Shown here: piece after piece, positions 1 through 7,700 of the stretch
How the letters are laid out: each line of letters begins with the position of its first letter
Position numbering within the stretch: the first letter of the stretch is position 1
Assembly (NCBI GenBank): GCA_902494245.1
Contig: CABUSR010000035.1
Location: forward strand, 1-18,201
Direction of reading: 5' to 3'
Source: an uncultured Collinsella sp.
GTDB lineage: Bacteria > Actinomycetota > Coriobacteriia > Coriobacteriales > Coriobacteriaceae
DNA: 18,201 bases
Program-made: the position numbers and the translations under genes
Notes under the pieces: generated by a model
What the model was told of the DNA's origin: nothing
Databases searched by the model: none
The model's input: only the letters and a program-made list of their open reading frames with translations

Positions 1-91
1 CATCACGCCCGTGCCGGGCGGCGTGGGGGCTGTGACCACCGCGATTCTCGCCAAACACGTGATTGAGGCGGCGGAGCGTGCATCGAAATAG
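1..91 (+). CDS. folD: FolD C-terminus (partial): methylenetetrahydrofolate dehydrogenase/cyclohydrolase
   Basis: Only the last 29 codons lie in the window; the 5' part is beyond the left edge and base 1 belongs to a split codon. The reading frame starting at base 2 begins ITPVPGGVGAVTT and ends in TAG at 89-91. The TPVPGGVG stretch followed by a short helix is the conserved C-terminal signature of FolD, the cytosolic enzyme that interconverts methylene-, methenyl- and formyl-tetrahydrofolate with NADP. Most FolD proteins have GGVGPMT here; the usual Pro-Met is Ala-Val in this copy, a modest change. With so few residues the identification rests on this one motif. No canonical terminator directly follows; the hairpin at 193-229 is the first candidate. 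Confidence 0.8.
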   Translation, partial: ITPVPGGVGAVTTAILAKHVIEAAERASK

Positions 92-128
92 GTGTTTTGG
101 GCTGCTTGAGGGGTTAGCTATATACCAC

Positions 129-358
129 GTGGTCAAAAAATGCCAAATATGAGTACTGCTGTCAAGATGGTCACATATGTTTTATGACATTTGGGCTTCC
201 TAGCGATATCCATTATCGTTAGGAAGCCCATTTTATTGAACCTATGGGGAATAACGCGGTCTCGCTTTTGGACAAATAGGGATTTTCGGCACTCATTACA
301 AGGAAATTTGCTGCTACTAAATTGGTGACAGTACTCATATTTGGCATTTTTTGACCAC
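129..358. repeat. 230-bp intergenic element with perfect 30-bp terminal inverted repeats (MITE-like or structured-RNA element)
   Basis: Bases 129-158 (GTGGTCAAAAAATGCCAAAT...) are the exact reverse complement of 329-358. The match continues inward to GTCA after a 3-base indel. The interior is AT-rich against GC-rich neighbouring genes and contains the hairpin at 193-229. No transposase fits inside, and no clear target-site duplication flanks the repeats. Size, terminal repeats and lack of coding suggest a non-autonomous, MITE-like element or a mobile structured-RNA/regulatory repeat. It fills nearly all of the 366-base gap between folD and the dipeptidase gene, so it may supply the terminator for the first or influence expression of the second. 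Family assignment is not possible from one copy. Confidence 0.8.
193..229 (+). terminator. Strong hairpin inside the inverted-repeat element; possible terminator for folD
   Basis: Bases 193-208 pair with 214-229 in a 16-bp stem with one G-T wobble and a 5-base loop (TCCAT). On the plus strand it is followed by ATTTTATT, a weak T-tract. It is the first strong hairpin after the folD stop, so it could end that transcript, but the broken T-run and its position within a repeat element leave the role open. Confidence 0.45.
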
Positions 359-444
359 AGAGGTCCCGAGGGGGTCTCGAGGGGCCGTGGTTTCGCCCTT
401 TTTGCGTCGAAGCGATACACTGTTGCCGTTTGATTTCTTCGCTC

Positions 445-451
445 AAGGAGG
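445..451 (+). promoter_or_regulatory. Ribosome binding site that sets the dipeptidase start
   Basis: AAGGAGG lies 6 bases before the ATG at 458. An in-frame ATG at 452 directly abuts this site and is too close to use. The 458 start gives an N-terminus of Met-Pro-Cys, matching the family, in which the catalytic Cys lies near the start. Confidence 0.75.
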
Positions 452-457
452 ATGCGC

Positions 458-1981
458 ATGCCGTGCACAACGATTCTGGTCGGTAAGAACGCGAGCTACG
501 ACGGGTCGACCCTGGTCGCGCGTAACGAGGACTCGTCCAACGGGGTGTTTGAGCCCAAGCGTATGCGCGTGGTGCATCCCGACGAGCAGCCGCGCGTCTA
601 CACGAGCGTCCTGAGCCACCTGACCGTTGAACTGCCCGATAACCCCATGCGCTACACGTGCGTCCCCGATGTTGTCCCGGGCCACGGCATCTGGGCCGAG
701 GCCGGTTTCAACGAGCTCAATGTGGGCATGTCCGCAACCGAGACGCTCACCACCAATGAGCGCGTTCGCGGCGCCGACCCGCTCGTGGACTACGTGCCCG
801 CCAAGGGTAACGAGGGTGAGGACGGCTATGTGCCGGCGCAGCCTGGTGGCTTGGGTGAGGAGGACATGGTGACCCTGGTCCTGCCGTACGCCAAGTCCGC
901 TCGCGACGGCGTTCGTATCCTGGGCGACCTGCTCGAGCGCTACGGCACCTACGAGAACAACGGCATCGCCTTTAGTGATGTGGACGAGATCTGGTGGCTC
1001 GAGACCATCGGCGGCCACCACTGGATTGCCAAGCGTGTGCCCGATGACGCCTATGTGACCATGCCCAACCAACTGGGTATCGACAGCTTTGACCTGGATG
1101 ACGCCGAGGGCGCCCAGGCCGACCACATGTGTTCCGCCGACCTGCGCTCCTGGATGGCCGAGTGGCATCTGGACCTGACGCTGGGCGTCGAGGGCTACGG
1201 CTCGGCTGCGGTCTTTAACCCGCGCGAGGCCTTTGGCTCGCACAGCGACAGCGACCACGTCTACAACACGCCGCGCGCCTGGTACATGCAGCGCTGCCTC
1301 AACCCCAGTGACGTGTGGGATGGCCCCGACGCCGACTACACGCCCGAGAGCGACGATATCCCCTGGAGCCGCGTGCCCGAGCGTAAGGTGACCATCGAGG
1401 ACATCAAGTACGTACTCTCGAGCCACTACCAGGGTACGGAGTACGACTGCTACGGCAGCAAGGGCACGCCCGCCACGCGCGGCGCCTATCGCCCCATCGG
1501 CATCAACCGCAACAGCCAGCTCGCCGTGCTGCAGCTGCGCCCCTATGCGCAGCCGGCCTATCGCGCCGTGCAGTGGATGGCGTTTGGCTCCAACTCGTTT
1601 AACGCGCTGGTTCCGCTGTACGCCAACGTCGAGACCATGCCCGAGTACTATGCCGACACGCAGGCTCGCGTAACGTCCGAAAACTTCTACTGGGCCAACC
1701 GCCTGATCGGCGCCCTGGCCGACGTCCGTTTCCATGAGTGCGGCCGCGCTGTGGAGGACTATCAGGAGAAGGTCGGTGGCATGGGTCACAAGCAGATCCA
1801 TGACGTCGACGCTGCCGTAGCCGCTCTGCCCGAGGCCGAGGTGCCTTCCGAGCTTGCACGCGCCAACGAGGCCTTTGCCGAGCGTGTTCGCGTGGAGACC
1901 GATGCCCTGCTGGGCAAGGTGCTCTTCACCACGAGCTGCGCCATGAAGAACTCTTTCGCGATGAACGACAACGTGAGGTAG
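458..1981 (+). CDS. C69-family dipeptidase (PepD-like Ntn hydrolase)
   Basis: This 507-aa protein matches peptidase family C69 (PF03577), typified by Lactobacillus PepD: N-terminal nucleophile hydrolases that cleave dipeptides of broad composition. The N-terminus MPCTTILVGKNAS, then DGSTLVARNED, is the family signature. Cys3 is the expected nucleophile, exposed after loss of the first two residues; Asn23-Glu24-Asp25 follow. A later segment with GGHHWIAKRVPDD and MPNQLGI is also typical. There is no signal peptide or membrane segment, so it should act in the cytosol, in line with peptide use by an amino-acid-fermenting anaerobe. Length is near the family norm (about 470-510). The gene appears to stand alone, with about 100 bases before the next gene. 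No clear promoter was found between the inverted-repeat element and the ribosome site. Long antisense frames here are codon-bias shadows. Confidence 0.92.
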   Translation: MPCTTILVGKNASYDGSTLVARNEDSSNGVFEPKRMRVVHPDEQPRVYTSVLSHLTVELPDNPMRYTCVPDVVPGHGIWAEAGFNELNVGMSATETLTTNERVRGADPLVDYVPAKGNEGEDGYVPAQPGGLGEEDMVTLVLPYAKSARDGVRILGDLLERYGTYENNGIAFSDVDEIWWLETIGGHHWIAKRVPDDAYVTMPNQLGIDSFDLDDAEGAQADHMCSADLRSWMAEWHLDLTLGVEGYGSAAVFNPREAFGSHSDSDHVYNTPRAWYMQRCLNPSDVWDGPDADYTPESDDIPWSRVPERKVTIEDIKYVLSSHYQGTEYDCYGSKGTPATRGAYRPIGINRNSQLAVLQLRPYAQPAYRAVQWMAFGSNSFNALVPLYANVETMPEYYADTQARVTSENFYWANRLIGALADVRFHECGRAVEDYQEKVGGMGHKQIHDVDAAVAALPEAEVPSELARANEAFAERVRVETDALLGKVLFTTSCAMKNSFAMNDNVR

Positions 1982-2015
1982 GGATTTCTCGTCGATCGAA
2001 TAGTGCTAAAACGCT

Positions 2016-2045
2016 TTGTCGCTTTCGCTCAATCTTGGGTACAAG
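2016..2045 (+). promoter_or_regulatory. Candidate sigma70-type promoter for the phasin-like/AarF unit
   Basis: TTGTCG at 2016-2021 and TACAAG at 2040-2045 are separated by 18 bases, each 4 of 6 to consensus, and would start a transcript about 30 bases before the ATG at 2081. The match is weak and rests mainly on position. Confidence 0.25.
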
Positions 2046-2080
2046 AACGCCAATGCAGTTGTTTGTGATTGGAGACAACC

Positions 2081-2497
2081 ATGGTTATGAAACTCGATCA
2101 GCTTGTTAACGGCGCCATTAACGTGGGCTTTGGCGCTGCCGCCGTTGCTGTCGAAGGCGGCAAGAAGGTCCTCGACGACCTTAATACCAAGGGCGAGCAG
2201 GTTCGCAAGGACGCCGGCACCCCCGATATCGCCCGTAGCGTGTCCGACATGTTCGAGCAGGCCGGCGGCACCATCTCCGACCTGACCGAGCGTCTGGGCA
2301 TGCAGGGCGAGACCGCGGCCCAACGCGTGCTCGACGAGCTCATTCTGGCTCGCGTCCGCGTTATGACCGCGCCCGAGCGCACGGCCTTCCTGGCTCATGT
2401 GCGCGACATCGTCGATTCGGTCGAGGACAACGTGACCTCGGTGCCCGTCGAGTCTGTTGAGGCCGACGATGCGAAGGATACCGAAGAGGCCGAGTAG
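2081..2497 (+). CDS. Phasin-like small helical protein, partner gene of the AarF kinase
   Basis: This 138-aa protein has an N-terminal helix rich in Ala and Gly (residues about 6-28), then a charged, coiled-coil-prone stretch. Near residue 70 comes a TISDLTERLG segment, then helices with RVLDELILAR and ERTAFLAHVRDIV, and a very acidic tail. The pattern resembles the phasin-like/COG3937 proteins often encoded next to AarF/UbiB kinases in anaerobes. True phasins coat polyhydroxyalkanoate granules, but nothing here shows such a role. No signal peptide or clear transmembrane helix is present. Start: GGAGA at 2071 lies 6 bases before ATG 2081; an upstream in-frame ATG at 2069 precedes that site and has no ribosome site of its own. 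Only 8 bases separate it from the next gene, so the two are surely co-transcribed. Confidence 0.7.
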   Translation: MVMKLDQLVNGAINVGFGAAAVAVEGGKKVLDDLNTKGEQVRKDAGTPDIARSVSDMFEQAGGTISDLTERLGMQGETAAQRVLDELILARVRVMTAPERTAFLAHVRDIVDSVEDNVTSVPVESVEADDAKDTEEAE

Positions 2498-2505
2498 CAG
2501 CGCAG

Positions 2506-4269
2506 ATGGCAGATTCCACCACCGATTACAACAATCTAGATCCTCTGGGTAACGAGGCGGCGGTTGTCGATGAGGTCGACGCTGCCGTCTCGGGCGCTCG
2601 CAAGAAGCCACGCGCTGTCGATATGGTGCCCGAGGAGCCCGACGCGATGGCACCGGACGAGGAATACCAGCTCACGCCGGCGGGTCGTCGCGAACGCATT
2701 GGGCAGATTGTTCGCCTGGTCAAAAAGTACCGCGTGTGGGATAACCTCACGCCGGTTCGTTTGCGCCGCCTGCTCGAGGAACTCGGCCCCATGTTCGTCA
2801 AGATGGGGCAGATTCTGGCCAACCGGTCCGAGATTCTGCCGCAACGCTTTTGCGACGAGCTGCGTCGTCTGCGCTCCGACGTGGAGCCGGTGCCGTACGA
2901 GGTAGTGCTTCGCTGTCTGGAGGAAGAATACGGCCTGCGCCTGGGGGAGATGTTCGATGCGATCGATCCCAATCCGCTTGGTAGCGCATCGCTCGCGCAG
3001 GTGCACCGCGCTCGTCTGGTGACGGGCGAGGACGTGGCCGTCAAGGTGCAGCGCCCCGGTGCGCAGCAGGTTATGGCGCAGGACATCGATATCATCCGCT
3101 CGGTGGTGCGTATCGTTTCCAAGTTCGTCAACACCGATCAATTCGTTGACCTGCACGGCGTGGTCGAGGAGCTGTGGACCTCGTTTCGCGAGGAGACCAA
3201 CTTTTTGGCCGAGGCCAAAAACCTCAACGACTTCTACGAGTTCCATAAGAGCGTTCATGGCGTGACGTGCCCTAAATCCTATCTGGACCTGTGCACCGAG
3301 CACGTGGTGGTTATGGATTACGTCGACGGCATTTCGATCGCCGATCCTGAACGCTTAGTGGCCGAGGGCTATGACTTGGAAAAGATCGGTGCCGCAATCG
3401 TCGAGGACTATTCGACGCAGGTGCTCGACGACGGCTTTTTCCATGCCGACCCGCATGCGGGAAACATCATCCTCAAAGACGGAATTGTCTACTTTATCGA
3501 CTTGGGCATGGTCGGACGCATGTCGAGCCACGACCGTGGCATCGTCAAGGATATGATCTTTGCCGTGGCCGAGGGCGACGTGCCAAAGCTCAAGGATTCG
3601 CTCATGCGCTTTGCCGTGACGCGCGGCGATTCGGCCGAGCTTGACCATTCGGCCTTTTTGTCCGACTTGGACTTTATTGTTGCCGACTTTGCCGGGCTCG
3701 ACCTTAAAGACCTGGATATCGGCGAGTTTTTGACCTCGCTGTTAAACCTCGCGCGCAAAAATGACGTTGAGCTGCCGAGCGTGGTGACGATGTTCGCCCG
3801 CGGCATGGTGACGCTCGAGGGCCTGTTGACCGAGTACATGCCCAACGTCAACATGATCCAGATCATCCAGACGCATATTAAAAACGAGAAAAGCACCTAT
3901 GCGCGCATGCGCGAGATGAGCCGCGACTTTGCAGCGAGCAGTTATCGCGCGGCGAAGGGCTCGCTCGAGGCGGCCGAGTATCTGGGCTTGGCTTCGCGTA
4001 TGCTTACGCGCGGCCAGCTTAAGGTAAACACGCAGATCATGAGCAGCGATAAGGCGCTGCGACAGCTAGGTGGGATTATCGACCGCATGTCGATGGCAAT
4101 TGTGATCGCCGGTCTGTTTATCGGTTCGTCGGTGGTGTACTACGCGCGCATCGAGCCGGTTGTGTTTGGTATCCCGGTCATTGGCTTTATGGGCTACGTG
4201 AGCGCGCTGGTGCTGGCGCTTATGCTGGGCCGCAATATCTGGCTCAACAGTCACGGCGGCAAGCACTAG
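2506..4269 (+). CDS. AarF/ABC1/UbiB-family atypical protein kinase
   Basis: This 587-aa protein is a member of the ABC1/AarF/UbiB family (COG0661), atypical kinases or ATPases linked to quinone and isoprenoid lipid metabolism. Diagnostic motifs appear in order: the family-specific KMGQ at 99-102, the Ala-rich nucleotide loop PLGSASLAQV at 157-166, VAVK with the ATP-binding Lys180, HADPHAGN (catalytic loop) at 313-320, and IDLG (metal-binding Asp332) at 331-334. Two C-terminal hydrophobic helices (about 529-550 and 554-578) anchor it in the membrane. The first 60 residues are acidic and probably disordered. The start has a poor ribosome site (GCAG), so translation may be coupled to the gene 8 bases upstream. 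UbiB works with ubiquinone in E. coli; in an anaerobe that probably lacks ubiquinone, the substrate is unknown. A terminator follows at 4321. Confidence 0.92.
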   Translation: MADSTTDYNNLDPLGNEAAVVDEVDAAVSGARKKPRAVDMVPEEPDAMAPDEEYQLTPAGRRERIGQIVRLVKKYRVWDNLTPVRLRRLLEELGPMFVKMGQILANRSEILPQRFCDELRRLRSDVEPVPYEVVLRCLEEEYGLRLGEMFDAIDPNPLGSASLAQVHRARLVTGEDVAVKVQRPGAQQVMAQDIDIIRSVVRIVSKFVNTDQFVDLHGVVEELWTSFREETNFLAEAKNLNDFYEFHKSVHGVTCPKSYLDLCTEHVVVMDYVDGISIADPERLVAEGYDLEKIGAAIVEDYSTQVLDDGFFHADPHAGNIILKDGIVYFIDLGMVGRMSSHDRGIVKDMIFAVAEGDVPKLKDSLMRFAVTRGDSAELDHSAFLSDLDFIVADFAGLDLKDLDIGEFLTSLLNLARKNDVELPSVVTMFARGMVTLEGLLTEYMPNVNMIQIIQTHIKNEKSTYARMREMSRDFAASSYRAAKGSLEAAEYLGLASRMLTRGQLKVNTQIMSSDKALRQLGGIIDRMSMAIVIAGLFIGSSVVYYARIEPVVFGIPVIGFMGYVSALVLALMLGRNIWLNSHGGKH

Positions 4270-4320
4270 AGGCTGCGGCCGTCACCGCATTTTCCTATCG
4301 CAAACAATAGCTTTTACCTT

Positions 4321-4348
4321 GGGCTTCGCCTGCGTGCGAGGCCCTTTT
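4321..4348 (+). terminator. Rho-independent terminator after the AarF gene
   Basis: GGGCTTCGC (4321-4329) pairs with GCGAGGCCC (4336-4344) in a 9-bp stem with one G-T wobble and a 6-base loop, followed by TTTT at 4345-4348. It separates the phasin-like/AarF unit from the cobalamin-controlled unit. Confidence 0.75.
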
Positions 4349-4375
4349 GCGTGATACCATTTTGACGGTAATAAT
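4347..4375 (+). promoter_or_regulatory. Candidate promoter for the cobalamin-riboswitch transcript
   Basis: TTGCGT at 4347-4352 and AATAAT at 4370-4375 are 17 bases apart and would begin transcription just before the riboswitch fold. An alternative -35, TTGACG at 4362-4367, matches better but has no good -10 at the right distance (TAGATG at 4384). The assignment is tentative. Confidence 0.3.
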
Positions 4376-4387
4376 CGATGGCCTAGA

Positions 4388-4556
4388 TGGTGGTGCGGAG
4401 ACGCACGAATGCGCGGTTATCCTGCGCATTTGGGAGAATCGGGGTGCAAGTCCCCAGCTGTACCAGTAACCGTAATTCCTCTTGGCTCGGGATGCTCGCG
4501 TCGCAGATCGGACGACGTGCCCGAGTCGTTAAGGTTAAGTCGGATCGCCTCCCGTC
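4388..4556 (+). promoter_or_regulatory. Cobalamin (B12) riboswitch
   Basis: The region contains the conserved cobalamin-riboswitch core: GGGAG (4432-4436), a stem GGGG-TGCAAGT-CCCC (4441-4455), the B12-box-like AGCTGTACCAGTAACCGTAA block ending near 4474, and a 3' segment AAGTCGGATCGCCTCCCGTC. CTCCC at 4549-4553 can pair with GGGAG to close the core. A peripheral arm is also supported: CTCGGG (4486-4491) with CCCGAG (4520-4525), enclosing CGTCG/CGACG. Upstream, TGCGC/GCGCA forms another helix. In known members, B12 binding usually lowers expression of downstream genes. Outer boundaries are approximate. It lies about 145 bases before the start of a transcobalamin-like surface protein gene, a context that fits the call. 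Confidence 0.87.
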
Positions 4557-4557
4557 T

Positions 4558-4632
4558 TGCATGCGGCTGCGGCTTTTGCCGCCGGTGTGCATAGGGCTCT
4601 GGAGGGAAGGGGGACCCCGATGGGGGAACTCG
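4558..4632 (+). promoter_or_regulatory. Possible riboswitch expression platform in the leader
   Basis: After the riboswitch, TGCA (4558-4561) can pair with TGCA (4588-4591) around an inner GCGGC-TTTT-GCCGC hairpin (4569-4582). A purine-rich GGAGGGAAGGGGG block follows, then CCCC-GAT-GGGG with the ATG at 4620 spanning its loop. No T-tract is present, so control at translation seems more likely than termination. The switch mechanism itself is inferred. Confidence 0.4.
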
Positions 4633-4691
4633 AGCGCAACATGCGCGATGACGTGGGGCAGTCTCAAGGCAACGCTCCAAGTACAGACAGT

Positions 4692-4697
4692 AGGAGA
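4692..4697 (+). promoter_or_regulatory. Ribosome binding site that sets the start of the large surface protein
   Basis: AGGAGA lies 3 bases before the ATG at 4701, a slightly short but acceptable gap, and the protein then reaches a signal peptide within 25 residues. In-frame ATGs at 4557 and 4620 fall in the riboswitch leader or a hairpin loop and would give an unusually long N-region. Confidence 0.6.
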
Positions 4698-4700
4698 CAA

Positions 4701-7700
4701 ATGGATATGTTTGAGGACGAGCGCCAGCGCGTCTCGCATCGCCGTGGCGCGATTGCACGCGGTGTAGCCAAGCGCGGCCTGGTGGCATTCCTGGCCTTCG
4801 CGATGGCCTTTGGCACCACGCCGGCTCAGCTGTGGGCCGAGGGCGCCGAGGGCATTGCCGAGGCTGTGGCTCAGGCTGCGACGCCGGGCGAGGACGCAGC
4901 GCTTGCGGGCGGTACCGCTGAGCAGAGCGGCGCCGAGGTTTCGGATTCCGAGGGCGCGCCTGCAGCTAGTGCAGCCATAGCAGAGGCAGCAACTGGCGGC
5001 GAAGGCTCGGCGACGGGGGAGAGCCCTGCCACGAGCGAGCAGTCTTCGACGGCATCCGCTGGCCAAGCGGGATCTGCCGCCGCGGCTGCCGTTCAGACAG
5101 AGAACCCGACAGAAACCGGCGATGTCGCCAAGAAGCAGGTCGAGGTCTCGTTCTCGATTATCGGCACCGATGCTGACGGCAAGGCTCAGACCTGGGTGGC
5201 ACCTACGCAGCTCAAGCTCGACGAGGGCGCGACGGCTGCGGATGCCTTCGTTAAGCTGCAGCAGAAGACGGGCTTTAAAGCGGATTACGAACCGAACACG
5301 GCATACGGCTTCTACCTCAAAAGCATCACATCTCCGAGCGATGGTCGCACGCTTGCCTACGATCCAACGACTTATGCCTTCTGGCAGCTGTTCGTCGACG
5401 GCGCGTCTTCCTCGGTTGGCGCGAGCAGCGTCAAGCTCACCCAGGGGCAGAAGATTGAGTTTGCCTATACGGCTGGTAGCTCGTCCCCTGTCGTTAAGGA
5501 CCAGGTTGCCGCAAATGTGACCGTCATTGGTCGCGATGCCCAGGGCAAGACTCAGACTTGGGTCGATAACGCGCAGTATGTGGTGACGTCCGGCTCGAGC
5601 GCGCTTGACCTTACGAAGGTCGCGCTCGAGGCGAATGATATTGACGCCGTTGCTGCGGGCTCCTTCATTCTGAGCCTTAAGTACAACGGTGTTGAGCTGG
5701 GTACGCCCCAAGATTATTCGACCTATTGGCAGCTGTTTATCAACGGCAAGTCGAGTGACTATACGGCGGACAATGTCACCATCCATGCCGGCGATACCGT
5801 CACGTGGTTCTACGGTGGCTGGGGCGACCAGTTGCCGTCCGATTCTGTCCATGCTTCTGTTCAGGTTCTCGGTAAGGACAAGGACGGCAAGCAGCAGGTT
5901 TGGGCTTCGACGGGTCAGACGAGTCTCAAGGCGGGCTCTACTGCCAAGGATCTCCTTGAGCAGACCGGCCTTAAGCTCGATGCTAGCGAATCGTCTTGGG
6001 GCTGGTTCCTCAACGGTATTACTTCGCCGTTCGACAGTAAGTCCTATGGCTGGGATGCTGCGACCAAGAGCTATTGGCGCTTCTACGTAAATGGCAAGTT
6101 CGCCGACGTTGGCGCCGGTGCCTACAAGCTCCAGGAGGGTGACGCCGTCACCTTTATGTATGGTGCTGACGCCGATGCCCTCCCCGGTCAGGTGCTTGGA
6201 TCCGCCGATGTTATCGGTCCCGATGTCAACGGCAACAATACTCGCTGGGGCTCGGCAAGCAGTGTTTCTTTGCCTGAAGGCTCTACTGCCCAGAACCTTA
6301 TTGAGACGGTTCTGAAGGCCAAGGGCGTTACGTACAACGGCTCCCAGAGTGGCGAGTACTGGTTCCTCAATTCCATCAAATCGCCGTTCGAAGACAAGTC
6401 GTACGGTTATGATGCTGCGACCAATAAATATTGGCACCTGTATATCAATGGAGAGCCCTCCTTACTCTGCGCCAATCAGATTACGCTCAAGAGCGGCGAT
6501 AAGGTCACGCTTGCCTATACCACCGACGATTCGCCCATGCCCGATCCCGACAAGGTTGTCGTGGACCCGAGTGCGACGACTCCTGATTGGGATGCCGAGT
6601 GGGCCGGCTACGGCAACAGTGGCAACGGTTCGACCGTAACGGATGCCAAGACGCCTGCGCAGGCCGCCGGTCTTAAGTGGGCCTTCGATTGGAAGGCCGA
6701 GTCTGGTCAGCAGTATGCCAACTGCAGCGAACCTGTCATCGCCAACGGCTTTGTGTACATCGCGACCGAGAACGAGCTCATCAAGATCGATTCGTCCACG
6801 GGCAAAAAGGTTGCCTCTGCGCCGCTTGCCTCCAAGGTGAGCTATACCTCTCGTCCGATCTATACCAATGGCCTTATCATCGTTCCGCTCAACGGCGGTG
6901 CGGTCCAGGCGATTACTGCAGACAAGCTGATCTGCAAGTGGCTGACGCCTGGTTTGACGGACTTGACGCAGAGCTCCTGCACCGTCGTTTCGGACGGCGA
7001 GTACGTCTATGTAGGCTCGGTCGATATTTCGTATGACGAGAATTACAACGCGACCTACGGCAACGGCTCCTTTGCGCGCATTAAGATTGCCACGGGCGAA
7101 GTTTCTTGGCAGAACATCGACCCTGCCGAGGGCTATTACTGGACTGGTGCGGCTTTGACGGATAAGTATGCCATCGTTCCTACGAGCGCGGGTACGCTTA
7201 AGTGCATTGATAAGACGACGGGCGATGTCGTTTCGACCATGAAGCTCGGCGCTGTCGCAAATGCCGATTGCATTGCCGATCCGTCCAATGGTTCGACCTT
7301 CTATCAGATGACGCACGACGGAAAGCTCCATGTGATTTCGCTTTCGGCGAAGGGCGTGCTGAGTGAACAGAAGACGGTTGATCTGGGCCTTACGAATAAT
7401 CTGAGCGCCCCTGCGGTGTCTGGTGACAATCTGATTGTCGGCGGACAGACGGCTACTGGCTCTGCTCTGGTTCTCTATAACCTGAAGACGGGTAAGACCA
7501 CGATGGTCGCTGCTGCCGACGGCAAGGCGCTGCCGGCTGGCCTCAACGGTATTGCTGCTACTCCGCTGGTGAGTGTTCAGGGCGGCAAGACCTATGTGTA
7601 CTTCACCGTTAACAGCGCGGATAGCAAGGATTACGTCAACTACTCTGCTGGTGGTGGCGTGTATCGCTATACGCTCGGCGATGCAGAGGCGACGCAGATT

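Noticed and set aside
133..468. Minus-strand open frame of 111 codons across the inverted-repeat element, with a Cys-x2-Cys motif
   Set aside because: It starts over the dipeptidase ribosome site, has no ribosome site of its own, and its stop lies in the terminal repeat. More likely an accident of the element.
443..1801. Long antisense frame (452 codons) opposite the dipeptidase gene
   Set aside because: It mirrors GC-rich codon use of the C69 gene, whose family motifs are unambiguous; the antisense product resembles nothing and has low complexity.
2081..2497. Evidence for polyhydroxyalkanoate storage from the phasin-like gene
   Set aside because: Only helical composition is shared with phasins; no PHA synthase or depolymerase is present, and the AarF neighbour suggests another role.
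4620..4622. Alternative start of the large surface protein at ATG 4620
   Set aside because: It is preceded by a purine-rich block at reasonable spacing, but lies in a tight GC hairpin loop and would give a 50-residue N-region before the signal peptide; 4701 with AGGAGA fits better, though not proven.
4383..6437. Antisense frame of 684 codons opposite the riboswitch and surface protein gene
   Set aside because: It runs through the riboswitch and antisense to clear DUF4430 repeats; its composition is Arg/Leu-rich shadow sequence.
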